DNA from: Todiramphus chloris collaris
Taxonomy: Eukaryota; Chordata; Aves; Coraciiformes; Alcedinidae
Direction: 5' to 3'
Assembly (NCBI GenBank): GCA_025345505.1
Contig: JANVCC010000219.1
Location: 665,545-729,544 of the forward strand
DNA length: 64,000 bases
In this document: positions 47,060-59,400 of the stretch, one piece after another
How the letters are laid out: the number at the start of each line of letters is the position of its first letter
Numbering within the stretch: position 1 is the stretch's first letter
The notes under the pieces: generated by a model
Databases searched by the model: none
Told to the model about the DNA's origin: nothing
Seen by the model: the letters and a program-made list of their open reading frames with translations, nothing else
Translations under genes and position numbers: made by a program

Positions 47060-50000
47060 AAATAGGGACATAAAACTGAGTGAGGCACTGGGCACATCGA
47101 TTTGATAATAAAAAGGTAAAATCTGAATTTTCATTTTTTTAATGGCTCCTTTCCCTAGAAATCTTGCTCCTGGTTATAGTGAAGATCTATTTTAAAGGAA
47201 CAGAGAAGAAGAAGCAAAAAGCAGAAACTTGAGTGGCAGATTCCCTTGAAGTCTGGCTGCTCCCATCTCTGCAGCGGTTTGAAGTCCCTTTGGAAATGGT
47301 GATGGGCTGACTTTACCTGCCTGGGAAGCCCTGACTGCCAGAGCTCCCATTGACCCAATCAGCACAGGAGGATGCTGGAGCTTGGAGAAACTTGCTGCTG
47401 AGATTCACACGTAACAGGGCTTGTGAAAATGAACTGTAGTTAGGGAAGAATTGGGACAATGTTGAGAAAAGCACAGGGATAAGGTGCTGCTGGGTTTTTT
47501 TTGTGGTATGCAAAGCTGCAATTTCTTTTGTTTTTTGTGGGGAATTTAAGCATTGTTTTTTCTTCCTCTGTATCTTTCTTAGTTGTTTTATTGCTCATCA
47601 ACTTTAATTGAAACCCCCCTTTTTAACTTAACCCCTTCTACCCACACACGTGATGCAATCCACTGATCACGCACGCTAGTTAGTGGCACTCGAGCTAACA
47701 GGCAAACCCCAGAAAGGAAATACTCCCGGGCTGAAGAGCCAGTTCCTGCTGGGTTTGGTGAGCTTTGGGTATCTAATTCCCTTAGATTCCTCTTCCTCTC
47801 TGCAAATCCCAGCTTGGTTGCTCCCAGTAAGTCTATCCCACGCCAGGCTGAGCTGTGTTGGCAGGCACTGGGCTCAGCAGAATAAATTACCCCGGCTTGC
47901 TGGATCGTTCCCCGGGACTTTTTGCAGGGATTTCATTATTACTGGGGGAGGGTGGGGGGATATGTGTGTGAGGTGTGCTCGTGTAACCCCATCGGGTTCA
48001 GCCTCGGCGATTTACACTGTTATACCCACGGTGAACAATTTGGCTAAGTCTTAAATAATCCTCCGAAGTCAGACCTCGTTAGCGCCGGCAGCAGAAGCCC
48101 AGCGGCTCCGGCGGCATCAATCGCAAGCGCGGGAGGGGGAGGTTTGTGCCATTCAGCCCTTCTAAGGAGCCATTCAGGATGTGCGAGCCGAGGGAGATGC
48201 CTGCTGCATAACTAAACGGCTTCACTGGGCCCTCAGGATTCGCCAGGCTACGGGGGAGTCGCTGGACCCCACAGTGGGGACATCCCATCCATCTCCCCAC
48301 CGACTGGCAGCAGAAGCAGGGTGGGATGGGCTGAGAATCTGGTTTGCATTTACCAGCCCTTCAGACCCACCCCCCCAAAGACCCTCCTTTTCCATCCAAA
48401 CAAATAAAAACCACAAGGATAGTAATAATTAGTGCATCACTATTATCAAGGATAACGACAGTTAGGAAGAAAGGGAGGCTTGTTCCTTTACCTCCCTTTT
48501 CTTTTGAGTTTCCGTTGAATCCCCAGAGGGCAGAGCTGCGGTGCCTATTTCGGTGCATCCCCAGGGGCAGGTGCCTACAGTAGAGCTTTGAGGTACAAAC
48601 ACAGGTAATGAGAAACAGCCGCTGGTAGATGGAGAGAGAAGAAAACCCCACGAGATAAGAGAAGACAGCTTCACGGTCCTGGCGTGGCCACCACGGGACA
48701 GTGGTCACGCTGGGAGACCGAGGTTACAGGAGCTGTGGGCTACCAAGCGTTTAATCTGGGCTTTTATAAGACACGACGGATTCAGGCTGGACAGTAGGCA
48801 GCTTCCCCAAATCCAGCATAATTGGGGCTTTAATCTGCTCAAGAGATTCCTGAGCTGGATAGCAACGCTGTCTCCTTCTGATGAGGGCAGTGCAAAAAGA
48901 GAAATGGGGGGGAAGGAAAAAAAAAAGGATCATGATGTGAATTTATTTGCGTCTTCCTACAATAATCCAGTCATTCTGCCCTGGGAATATGTGTCCTGCT
49001 TAATGTCCATTTCTGCAGGTTGTTCTGTTGTGTTGGTTTTCTTATGATGCCTGAGAGTTTAATTATTTCCTTACAGATTCAGTTTGCAGAGGTAGAAAAG
49101 AAGAGGCAGAAAATGCCTTTCTAATTTTTTATTATTATTATTTTTTAAACTATTTTCTTAAGTTTTCTTTTGACTGGGGGTTGGCTGAGGCTCCTGGCTG
49201 ATGGGGAAACGCCGGCTCACGGAGCCCCAGCTCTGCAGCCTTCGGAGCAGCCCCAAGGGCTGCAAAACAATTGCATTTCCTATGGCAATAAGTGGCAGTG
49301 GTTGGAGCTGAGAGATTCTATCCCACCTTTATCCCCCTGGTTTGCCCATTCCAGCTCAGAACGGCACCTGCAACAGCCCCTGCTGCTGATCCTGCTCGGG
49401 GTCTGAGCCCCAGCTCTCCAACCCTAAAATGTGGTTATTTACTAAGCATAATTAAACCAGGTAATAGTCGAGATTCCTGCTCCATACTCAAATGTCTCGG
49501 AGTCCCAGGCAGAAAACTGCACTGTAACGTTTTTTTTTTCCTTGTTTTTCTTTGTATAAATTACATCTGGAAAATGCAGGATTTTGAAATAGGTGCCTCA
49601 TTTCAACTGCGCTCGCTGGAAACGAGGCCGTTGCACAGAGTAATTACATAATAAATTTGTTAGAGGAATATAAAGCCATAAAAGCAGTGGTAATGGTTTG
49701 CAATTTAATAGCTGAATTGTAAATGAATTTTCCTATAGCAGCTTTAATGTAGCTGGTTGCTACAATTAAGAGAACATTCTTCGGGGTGCCTTTCATTTTT
49801 TTTGATGCTGTTGTGGCGAAGTTCAGTGTCGTTAATTCTCTGCTTTAAAGAAGCCACGCGGTGAACCACTTCAAGCCATACGAGACAACTCTGACTTCCT
49901 CTGCAACCAACTGAATTATCATCCTGGAGAAGGTATTTTTAGCCCATTTAGTGCTTATATTTTCTCATAGTAGCCACCATAGAGTTGCACTGCATACTGA

Positions 50001-50249
50001 GCTTATGACCTTCCCCTCCTTTCCCTGGTCATCCTGTGGCGTGCGGCATCTTCTGCTGTGGTGGTGGGAAGCAAAAAGGCTCGAGCTGCTCGGTCTGGCT
50101 TGGGTGGCAGAGAGATTCTACTCGTAGCATTCAGCCAGTCTTTTTTTTTTTTTTTATTGATTTATTTGTTTGATAAAAGAAGATCGAAAGGGAGACGTGT
50201 GGATATTGCAGTGCTGCCTGTGCCCTGGAGCTCTCTGTCCCCATTTTTG
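47060..50249. other. Gene-free sequence with a candidate conserved element
   Basis: No gene is supported. A clean acceptor-like site (TTATTTCCTTACAG, ending 49077) has no supported exon after it. T-rich tracts lie near 49125-49145 and 50141-50156. The segment 49625-49835 is listed separately. Confidence 0.5.
49625..49835. other. Candidate conserved non-coding element (AT-rich, homeodomain motifs)
   Basis: This is an AT-rich but non-repetitive stretch, with TAATTACATAATAAATTTG near 49641, GCCATAAAA at 49675-49683 (a CDX/posterior-Hox-type site), and several AATTTAAT and CAATTAAG words. The texture, with long complex AT-rich sequence and no decay into simple repeats, is what vertebrate developmental enhancers often look like. 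That is inference; no alignment was possible. Confidence 0.3.
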
Positions 50250-50870
50250 CTGCTGCTGCGAGGATGTTCCATCCAGCGACGGAGCCCCGTTACACCCTGC
50301 TCTGTGAGATCATCACCTTCCTCCACACTGCTGATCTCTTGCTCTTCTCCTTTCCAACCCTCTGGACCTCAAACGTCGCTCAAAAGCATCCCGAGCTTAC
50401 TCAGAAGCAATTTCATTTGAGTGGGTGCCCAAGGCCATCGACCCTTCGTGTGTCGGCTTCAGCGACAGCGTCCCCGGTGCCGGTTTCTCTTGGTTTGCCT
50501 CATCAGGTTCCTCCTCTGCTCAACGTCTGCCTAATGACAGCTTTCCCCTTCCGTACCAGCGTCACCTCGGTGGCCTGTGATTGAAGGCAGCGCTGCAGAA
50601 CACCTCGCACGCGCCTGCGAGCATCGTCGGGGCGACCGAAATGGTCGGTAATTATTGATGGCACGGTAATTACGTTGCCAATAACGTAATAACGAGGAGT
50701 GGGGAACGGTTGCAGCGCTACGTGTTGCAAAGGCAACTGGACACGGGGAACCCTGCCCTGCCTACGGCGGGTGATAATTAAAAGACACCGTGGGATGTGG
50801 AGCCGGAGACCTGGCACTGCTCAGAGTGTGGCTCTGAACCCCCTTCCTCCCGGCGCTGAAGCCACTTTCA
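50250..50870. promoter_or_regulatory. CpG-dense block with palindromic ACGT-core motif cluster
   Basis: CpG is undepleted: a hand count gives about 26 CpGs in the 300 bp 50521-50820, roughly what base composition predicts, although GC content is only moderate. At 50669-50690 there is a perfect 8-bp inverted repeat ATTACGTT / AACGTAAT around the spacer GCCAAT. CGGTAATTA occurs twice, at 50646 and 50664, with 18-bp spacing. The ACGT-core half-sites resemble bZIP (CREB/ATF or C/EBP-type) sites and TAATTA resembles a homeodomain site. It could be a promoter-distal CpG island or an enhancer. No exon is evident. Confidence 0.45.
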
Positions 50871-52224
50871 GGGGAACACAGAAGATCAGTGCAGGTCCTA
50901 GTTCACTTTGCTCTCTTATGCATCCTTATTACTGTAGCTCGAGCTTCAATTTTGGTTTTGGTTTTGTTGTTGCTGCTTATTGGCCCTTAATTGTCGGTAA
51001 TTTGGCAGCGCCCCAGTCAGCGGGCGCGGGGTGTAGAGCCCTGCCCCACTGCCAGCCTGGGTGCAACCTCACAGTTTGGCATTCCTCCATAGTCACCAAA
51101 AACCTGCTCCCTTGTTGCGTTCTAGACCGAGGCAGGCAAGAGAAAAAAATCATTTAGTGGAGATTGGTCTAAAAGCATGTTCTCGACGTGTCCCCTCCCC
51201 TTCCTCCAAAGGCTCGGGGTGCAGCAGTGCTGCTTGCAGGGTGCCAGACTCCTGGGTGCCAGAGCGGGGCTGTGGCTGCTGTCAGGGGACCCCTCGGGCT
51301 GTCCCCAGCACAGCCAAGGGCTCTGAGCGGCCGATTCCTGCGTCCCTGCGCTCACTCGCTCGGGTGGAAGGTGGCTGCTGTGCCTGAGGCTTGGGAGAAC
51401 AGGCTGAAAATCATCCTCTGCCTCCTTCCAACCCCCTAAAATGACAGTTTATCTGGCACCTTGCAGCAAAACCATCTTAGAAGCCCAGTTGTGCAGTCAG
51501 TGCAGGGGCTGCCAGGCTTTGCTATGGGGTCTGTGGGGCACAGATGATTCGTAGTGACCAAGCAAAGCCGGGCTCCCCAGTTGCAGAAAGTGCCACCCAA
51601 ATACCCCAGAGGTATCTTCGGAGCAGAGGGGTGAGCTGGGACCTGCCAGCTCTTGCCACTGCCTTGGAGCGATGGGAAGGTATTAAGTGGTCTGGTGCCC
51701 AGGGATGTGATTCCTGCTCCTGAGCCACCCCTGTCCCGACAGGAATCTGCTGGGGGAGGCAGAGCTGTGGTGCTGGAGCGTTAATAGATGCAAACGGGGA
51801 GCAGGGGAGGGGAATGGAAAATGTGAGAACCCATTGTAAACGCTCAAGGCACTGGGAGAGCTGAAATGTGAGCTCCCCAGTGAAAGCTGGAGACCAGGGC
51901 AATGGACTTCAGACAGGCAAAAAAAAAAAAGCTTCAATGAGGATCTTTCTGCTGAACTTTAAATCCCTGGCTCTGTTTCGATCACCCCGTGTGAACACAC
52001 CCCCTGCAAGGTCGTGCTAGTCAGAGGATACACTGCAATTTTCTCCAGGTTTTTTGGAGAATTGCACACTTTTCTTTCACCCAGGGGTAAAAAATAAAAA
52101 CGAAACCCCCATTTCACCCCAATACTTGCTTTTGACCAGTACCCAGCACTGGAGCATCTCGTCTTTTCTACCTGACAAGTACTTGCACAATATAAATATT
52201 TAAGTATAATAAACAATTATGACC

Positions 52225-52575
52225 AAGTTTCTTGGGTGACTGCACACAGCAAGTGAATTTAGAATTCATTTCCCATGGGCATTCAGGCTTCAGATTCATG
52301 TTCTGTGAATGCTCCTGCTAATAAAACTCCATTGCACGGCGAGAGAACACAAGAGAGATGTAAATATGACAAGGCCACATTTGCTTAGGAGTTCAAATGA
52401 ATATTCACCAACTTTTTATTATTTTTAAGCATTCATCTCAATTTGCTATAAAAAGATTATTTCAGCTTTACTCTCTAAGCTCAGTGAAGCGTGTGTTTCT
52501 GAGGTATAATATACATTTCCTTGTAGTAATGGAAAGTTTTCTTAGTAACAAGTGAGAAGCACATTGTAAAATGTG
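52225..52575. other. Candidate conserved non-coding element
   Basis: A long AT-rich, high-complexity stretch with repeated GAATATTCA/GCATTCA words (for example AATGAATATTCACC near 52397 and AAGCATTCATC near 52428) and no simple-repeat decay. Candidate enhancer by texture only. Confidence 0.25.
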
Positions 52576-53084
52576 TTTTATCTTCAGGAAAAGTCTCTAA
52601 CCCACCCCCCCAAGTTATCACCAGCCTGATTAACATCTGTATTTCAACACATCTTGCAGTTCAAGGCTGGGATTTCTCCAATCAGCTGACAGGATGTAAG
52701 AGCCCCCACCCCTGATCAATAGGGGGGGGATCAGAAGCAAAATTCCTTCCTCTCCTTTATAACCCCCCCTTTACAACTTGGCCTGGCTTAGTGTCCTCAT
52801 TAAACTAACCCCCCCCGAGTGGGGTTTCTGGGCTGTTTTGGTGCCTTGCTGCCAAGCTCCCTGTTTTCCCCCCTCTTTAAAGAAGCAGACTTTGGATCCC
52901 AATTCTTGTTTTCCTCTGATTTCCTCCGCTCGCCTTTCATCTCAAGCTGCCCTCGGTGACGAGGATGCCAAGATGCTCTCTTCACACAAACTAAGCTCAC
53001 GTTTGGGAAGACTTGGGGGTCACGGCGTCTCCTTTGTGCCTGAGGCAGAGGGAGCACTGTTGTGACATCTTCACTTGATTTCTG

Positions 53085-53345
53085 TCCCAGAATTGAGAGA
53101 GATGCAAATTAGCAATAATGAATATTTTCATTTAAAGTGTCTAGACGTTGTAGCTGAGAACAGGATAATGATGCTGCTGCTTTCTATAAAACAGTCTGAA
53201 GTAGGCCCAGGGTGCTTTATTTTATTAATTTTTTTTCCCATCAGAAAAAATAACGTTTATTTAAAAAAAAAAGAAAGGGAAAGAGGTAATTTAATGTAAG
53301 AGAAATTAGGGTAATTGCTAATTATGTAACTGCAAATGAGGCAGA
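53085..53345. other. Candidate conserved non-coding element with POU and homeodomain motifs
   Basis: It contains a perfect octamer ATGCAAAT at 53102-53109 (POU-family site) and, at 53312-53324, TAATTGCTAATTA, two homeodomain-type half-sites separated by one base. The stretch between includes T and A runs, so only the two ends look constrained. Confidence 0.3.
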
Positions 53346-55149
53346 TCTGTATCTTGAGGCGAGCTGGTCCAGTACAGATTATAAACTGTTAGTTTTAATG
53401 GGGTGCCATCAGAAGGCAAGAAAATCAGCCAAACGGTCCCAAGTCATTTCTTTTGCTCATCTGGACCTTGTGGATAGTGATGAGTGTGAGGGATGAAGCA
53501 TCACCCCCCTTGCCAGGTCTGGCTGAACATTGTGCCTAGGAACACCAACGTGGTTGTTACAGAAGATACCACAGTGGGTTTTTTTTTCCCTTGTTGCTTT
53601 GTCTTGTGCCGGGACAGAGCGAGCTCCTCACCCACCACCCCTCTGTTTCTCACACCTCAGCTCACACCTTCTTCACCAGCTTTGAGGTCCCAGATTTTTC
53701 CAAGTAGTCCCCAGCCCAGGCCTCTGGCAGTAGGACAAACTGCACCCAACGTCCAAACAACTTTTGAGGGGTTTTTGTTTTTTCTCTGTGCACTGGAAGA
53801 AAGTGAACAACACAAAACCTGCCCTGGAGCCATGTACTGCAGTAGGAAGTCACTGCCTTTACAGGATAAACATATTACCCTCACTCAGGCTGCAGTACGT
53901 GGATATTGGAAAAATTAAATGCAGTTGAATAGCTCTGCAGATATGTATCTCCATCTCCATAAAACCTACTGACAGGGAGCAAACACGAGAGCCTGGCAGT
54001 AGTCAAGCTCTGTGTAACTGCCATCGATAGGTTTTACATCCATCACCTTCCTTTTTATCCTGCATATCACCAAAATCCCTTTGCCAACAGTCCCGCCAGC
54101 TTAATGACTTGAGTCTTGTCCTGAAGAGCTTTGAGGTGAGGAACGTGGTGGCACCCACAGAACCTCCTGCATGCTCTGGAGCTGAACAACAGGCGAATCC
54201 ACCCAGCTGTGCTTTTAAAACCATATTTATTGAGCATTTTGCATCCTTATTTTTCTTTGGACATTCCTACATGTCTGCCCTGGCTTTTGCTGAGACCACC
54301 AGTAGATTTCCCTGTCTGAGGAGAACATCAGCTTTCCCTCAGATCCCTCTTGCTTCACCAAGCCGTCGTTTGAAGGCATCTCCCTCTTCTGTGGTGCACC
54401 AGGCTGGGGAAAACTTTCCCGTTTTCAGGAGAAGTTATTAATATCAGTAATATTCGTATTAGTCTCACCTGAGTTAGCTGAAGAGCTAGATAACGCTTAA
54501 GTCCTCACCGATAAAGGAATGAGCTCCTCTCGGTGTGCTGGCTGGTGACTGGGGCTTTCCCTCTGGGACTGGCAGATCGCTCCCAGTAGCAGCCAGGAAT
54601 TGGATGGAGGGAGCTGGTTCTGGCTGCGGCAGCTCGTGGCTGCTCACCCTTATCTCCAGTTTGCCCCCAAAGTGTAGGAACTGGTAAGAAAGCCTTGGCA
54701 GCCTGGGGACCACCCCCGGCCACGGGCCATCCTGGGGCTGGGGATGGCTCGGTGGGAGGTGATGCTGCAGACTGGGAAGGGGGTGGGATGGGCACCTGGC
54801 TTCATGGGGCTCCCACAGGGGAAAAAAAAAGGAGAAAATGTAGGAATAATGGGAATCATTTTAGATGGTTTTAACTGTCATATATCAGAAGCAACCTAAA
54901 ATGGCCAAGGGAGCTGACAGCACCTCCATTTGATCTCTGCCACGAACTGACTTGAGGCCAGAATTTTTCAAAGGCTGCTAATTGCCTCGGTATTGATTTT
55001 ATACCAAGATACTTTATCACACCTGTGTTTCGTGTGTGATGGTTTTTTTGTTTGCTTTTTCTTGGTTTATTGGGTATTTTTAAGTAATCTGTGTCAAAAG
55101 TTAAATGGACTTTATTAAAAAAAAAAAAAAAACAAAACGCTGCTTGGGG

Positions 55150-55800
55150 GGAAAGGGACCTTGGGGGTGTTGATTGACAGCCGGCTGAACAGGAGCCAGC
55201 AGTGTGCCCAGGTGGCCAAGGAAGCCAATGGCATCCTGGCCTGGACCAGGAATAGTGTGGCCAGCAGGAGCAGAGAAGTGTTTGTCCCACTGTACTCAGC
55301 ACTGGAGCACTGGGGTCAGGTTTGGGCCCCTCACTCCCAGCAGGACACTGAGGGGCTGGAGCGTGGCCAGAGAAGGGCAACGGAGCTGGGGAAGGGGCTG
55401 GAGCAGAGGTCTTACGAGGAGTGACTGAGGGAGCTGGGCTTGTTTAGTCTGAAGGAGGCTCAGGGAAGACCTTCTGGCTCTCGACAGCTCCTGACAGGAG
55501 GTTGCAGAGAGGTGGGTCTTGGTCTCTCCTCACAAGACACAGCTGACAGGACAAGAGGAAATGGCATCACATTGTGCCAGGGGAGCTTTAGGTTGGACAT
55601 GAGGAAAAACTTCTCTACCAGAAGGGTTATCACAGGAACAGGCTGCCCAGGGAGGTGGGTGAATCACCATCCCTGGATGTAATTAAAAGCCATCTAGATG
55701 TGGTGCTCCAGGACATGGTGTAGTGGTGGCCCTGGCAGAGTTAGATAATGGTTGGACTTGATGATCTCAGAGATCTTTCCCACCCAGAGCGATTCTGTGA
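55150..55800 (+). mobile_element. CR1 LINE, 5'-truncated, ~650 bp
   Basis: This plus-strand CR1 covers the last third of the RT domain through the 3' end. Translation of 55161-55424 starts [10 protein letters not shown] (normal for CR1: the LGV-(I/V)D-(H/S)-(K/R)L segment), continues [20 protein letters not shown], and ends with a GLEQRSYEE block followed by a stop. In this copy the normal 'VRPHLEYCVQFWAP' segment is shortened to EHWGQVWAP, an internal deletion. The 3' UTR follows with TTAGGTTGGACATGAGG, AACAGGCTGCCCAGGGAGGT, GGTTGGACTTGATGATCTCA and a terminal GATTCTGTGA. The endonuclease and catalytic RT motifs are absent. Confidence 0.95.
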
Positions 55801-56238
55801 AAAGAAGCCTGTCCCCTGCCCTTCCATGGCTGGGTGTTCCATTAGCATAAATCAACCTCCAACAGAGTTCTCTACTTCCCGTTGAGACAAAACCTGCGCG
55901 CTAGCACAATGCCTAAAAAATGAGGGGGGTCGTTACCACCTTTGGGTTTTGTACACCACCCTAAAACAGAAAATACTCTGAGCAGATGACTCTGCGTTAC
56001 GAATGGTTAAGAAGATGGACACTGATAAGCTCCAAGTCCCATATGCATAAAATCAGTGAGTACACACTGAAGCCTTAAAACATTACTGCGTGTATGTAAC
56101 GTCTGGATGTATAGCTCCAGTTTCTCAGCTGCCTTCTTTAGTTGTGTTTTTACAGCTTCCATAGTTTAGTGGGGAATGTAATTGGACATTTGTCATCTGA
56201 TGTAACGCAGGATTAATCCACCCTGCTGGTAGCATCTT
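55801..56238. other. Gene-free spacer with a GGATTAATCC palindrome
   Basis: No gene is supported. At 56210-56219 the 10-bp palindrome GGATTAATCC consists of two overlapping TAATCC sites, the core recognised by K50 homeodomain factors (OTX/CRX/PITX class), 20 bp before the purine tract. Confidence 0.5.
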
Positions 56239-56458
56239 GGAAAGAAAAGAGAGGAAAAAAAAAAAAAAGAAGAAGAAAAGAAAAAAGAAGAGAAAAAGAA
56301 AAGAGAGAAGAGGAGAAGAAGAGGAGAGAAGGAGAGGAGGAGAGGAGAGAGGAGGAGGAGAAGAAGAGAGGAGATGGAGGAGGAGGGGAGGAGGAGGAGG
56401 AGAGGAGAAGAGAGGAGAAGGAGAGGAGAAAAGAGGAGTAGAAAAGAAAAGAGTAGAG
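56239..56458. repeat. 220-nt polypurine tract (GA-rich)
   Basis: An almost pure run of A and G. I see only three pyrimidines, T at 56375, 56439 and 56454, the first 136 nt being uninterrupted. It begins A-rich (an A-run near 56254-56268) and becomes GAGGAG-rich. Mirror-symmetric purine tracts of this kind can form intramolecular triplex (H-DNA). The low-complexity Lys/Arg/Glu or Ser/Phe/Leu open frames through it are not genes. Confidence 0.95.
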
Positions 56459-59400
56459 TCTTTTCATCATGCCGTGCTCCCCAGCCCCACACTCTGTTGT
56501 AAAAGCAGTTGTTTTTTCAGGAGTTCAATCCTCGAACTACACGTGCCCCTGGTGTCAGTGCCGTCGACAAAACAAGGGAGGACAACGACGCTTGCACCAG
56601 CTCCTGCTTTCTCTCGAGGATGCTTCGCCTCGGGCAGGCTTGTGACAATAAATTAGGTGTCGCTCTTGTCTGGATTGATCTGGAAAGCCCCCAAAATGCC
56701 CATGGGAATTTTGTGGATGTTGATGTGAGCCCTTGGGTGGCAGGTGGCCACGGGGAAGGTGCACTGCACGTGCTAAATCCCTTCTCCTTTACTCTGTGGA
56801 GTTCTCCATTCATTTTAGGATTATTGTAGAGGCCCGAACCACACTTCAGAGCTTATCTTTTACTTACTTCACAAATATTACAGTCAAAAATTCCGTTTCT
56901 TTCCAACGTGTTCCTTTTCTAGGATGCTCTAGCTGACTCTTTCCATGGGCTCTGCCCTACAGACCCTGTTTCTAGCTTTATTTGCTGGGGAGAGAGGAAA
57001 TTGCTGTTCTTACACCCATTTTGCCAATGACATTTGTTGCCACAGTTGAAATGGGTGGGTACAAGTATTTCTCCCTGCCTCCTGCCCAGTGTAGGACGGT
57101 GGTCTTGCCTGTAATCTGCCAGGCGAAAGCATCTCGAGGGTCATGAAAATTCAAAGGCATCTGAATTTCCCCGCTCCTCTCGCTAATGTCAAATCTTCAT
57201 AGGAGCTGACTTCACAGGACAAAGGATCTGTCAGCTGAAGGCTGATGCTGTATTAATGATAGGGTACATTGACCCACCCTGGAGTGTCATTGTTGCTGTC
57301 GAAGGAAACACCGAGGCAACCCATAATCACCTTTCTTGCATCTGTCCCCCTAACATCTAATTTGAGTATATATTTGTCTGCTGATTGACTACAGGATTTT
57401 ATTTTGGGGTTTTTTTTTTTTTTCACGGCAACCTATTACCCTGCTATCTAAGGGCTTCAGAATCTCCCTATCATTTAAGTTTTTATATAATCCTTATAAT
57501 AGTGTCTGGTAAATCAGGTCTGCGATGTAAATGTCTCGGCAGCTTTCCCGTTCTTCCCTTCCCAAGATTTCTTGTAGTGAGTAGGACCTGATCTCTCCAA
57601 TCATCCCTAAAGTTTCTCCAAGCCCAAATATATTTCCCCCACTCTAATTTGTAACAGGGAAGGGATTGGGAAATGGATTTTTGTAAAGACTGAAGTTCTC
57701 GCTCTTCGCTCCGTCTTTCTCTCTTCCTTTCAGGAAAGCTGTTTGTGAAACGTAAGCAGAATCTCCCAAACGGCCCCGTGCACTCCACCGCCGCTGCCGA
57801 GCCCGTGCGTGCACCCTCTGGTCCTTGCTCCTGCCAGTTGCATTCCCACTGGGTGCTGCTGAGCTCTTTTGTGGTCCCCAGCTGCACTCGTGGGTCTCTG
57901 CGACTTGCCGGCGTTCTGCCCACTCACCCACCCGCCGCTGCCAGAGGTCCTGTGCTCTGACGAGCCACTGCCAAGCACCCAGGCAGTGAGAACAGCCCCT
58001 GCCAGGCAGCTCAGCTCTGAAACTGCCCAGAGGGGCCAGCGCTGCAGCGCAGGGCATCCTTCTGCATCCTTCTCCTGGGGAGTGACTGGCCGAGGCCAAT
58101 GGCTATGGACCAGTTCAAATCAAGTGAGAGCTTGCACTTCATCAATGCTAAAACCAGCTCTTTGGGGATAGTTCAGCTCGAGCTACAGTGAAAACGGTTC
58201 TTGCAGCTCTGCTTGAGATGGAGGCACCTTTGGGGCTCACCCCTTCTCTTAGCGTAGACCTTCTATGTAGGAAGAACCCAGCAAACCTGCTCCTGGGTGT
58301 GGACAGCTGGGCTGGAGACCAGGACAAATCGGGGGGGACCCACACAAGGAAGCTGAATTATCACAGCACCATCATCACTGCTGCTTCCGTATGCGCTGAA
58401 AGGGCGATGTCGGAACAGGAGGGTGGACCAGAGTTAGGCTTTTGTCAAGGTTTCTATGTTGACCCGTGAGATGAAGATGAGGTCATCTTGGAGATAGCTG
58501 CGGGATGTCAACCAGGATTGACTCTGTCTGCATTTTAATAGATTATTTCACCATTCAGTCGCGTGGACCAAACCCAGCCAGGTGGGAGATGTGCAAGAGT
58601 TTATATCTCTCAGATGACAGAGGTGATTCAGTCATGGGGAGAACCTCCCCCCCCCCCCAGATTTGCACCGAATCCAGTTTTATGTTAAGCAGAGACCATG
58701 AAACTCCTGGGTAATTGCAGCTACAGTTTTATATAAAACTAAACAGCAATTGGCTGCCCTCAATGGTCAAGAAAGCAGACACCCAAAAACTGTTACAAGT
58801 TTTGGGTACGTTGCAGCAGGAGCTCATCGCCGACATCGATACCCGCTCGTGAAAAGCTGGCTGCTGACGTCGTCCCTTTAAACACTGCAGTACAGGCTGA
58901 ACACTCACAGATTCATTGGGTTGCTGTGATTCATTAGAGAAACGTTGGGTTTAATAGAGGCACGTAGAAAGGCTGGTGCCATAGATGCGCTCAGCTGTGA
59001 AATATGCTGTGGAAGTCATTTGTTTGCAAGGGGGCTAGAAATCTGCTTCCTATTAACGTAAAATGGGTTTACTGGAGCAAAATCTCTGGGATCACATTTT
59101 TTCTCTCAATTATCCCTGCTCAGTGGGATTCTTTGAGGCTTGCGCTGGGTAACTGAGATGTGTCTAAGCTGGGGGCGTTGGGTCTGGGGTTTGTTTTGAT
59201 CCATTAAGCTTGTATCTCGCTGTGGTGATGTAATTCCCCCAGTCCGAGGCACTTTATAAACATTAGCGGGTTTGTTTGCGCGGTCCCGAGGGATGAGCAG
59301 CACGGGAAGGTCACCGGGCCCCTTACACCCACCCGGGAGCAGAGATGGAGAGACCTGTCGCTGCAGCATCAATGGTGAAAAAACCCCAGAATATTGATCC

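Larger units (their letters stand above)
50871..55149. other. Gene-free sequence
   Basis: No gene is supported. It contains two AT-rich candidate regulatory stretches listed separately (52225-52575 and 53085-53345). It ends in an A-run near 55117-55132, which lies about 18 bp before the next CR1. Confidence 0.5.

Noticed and set aside
56193-56656. Lys/Arg/Glu-rich and Ser/Phe/Leu-rich open frames
   Set aside because: Low-complexity translation of the purine tract.
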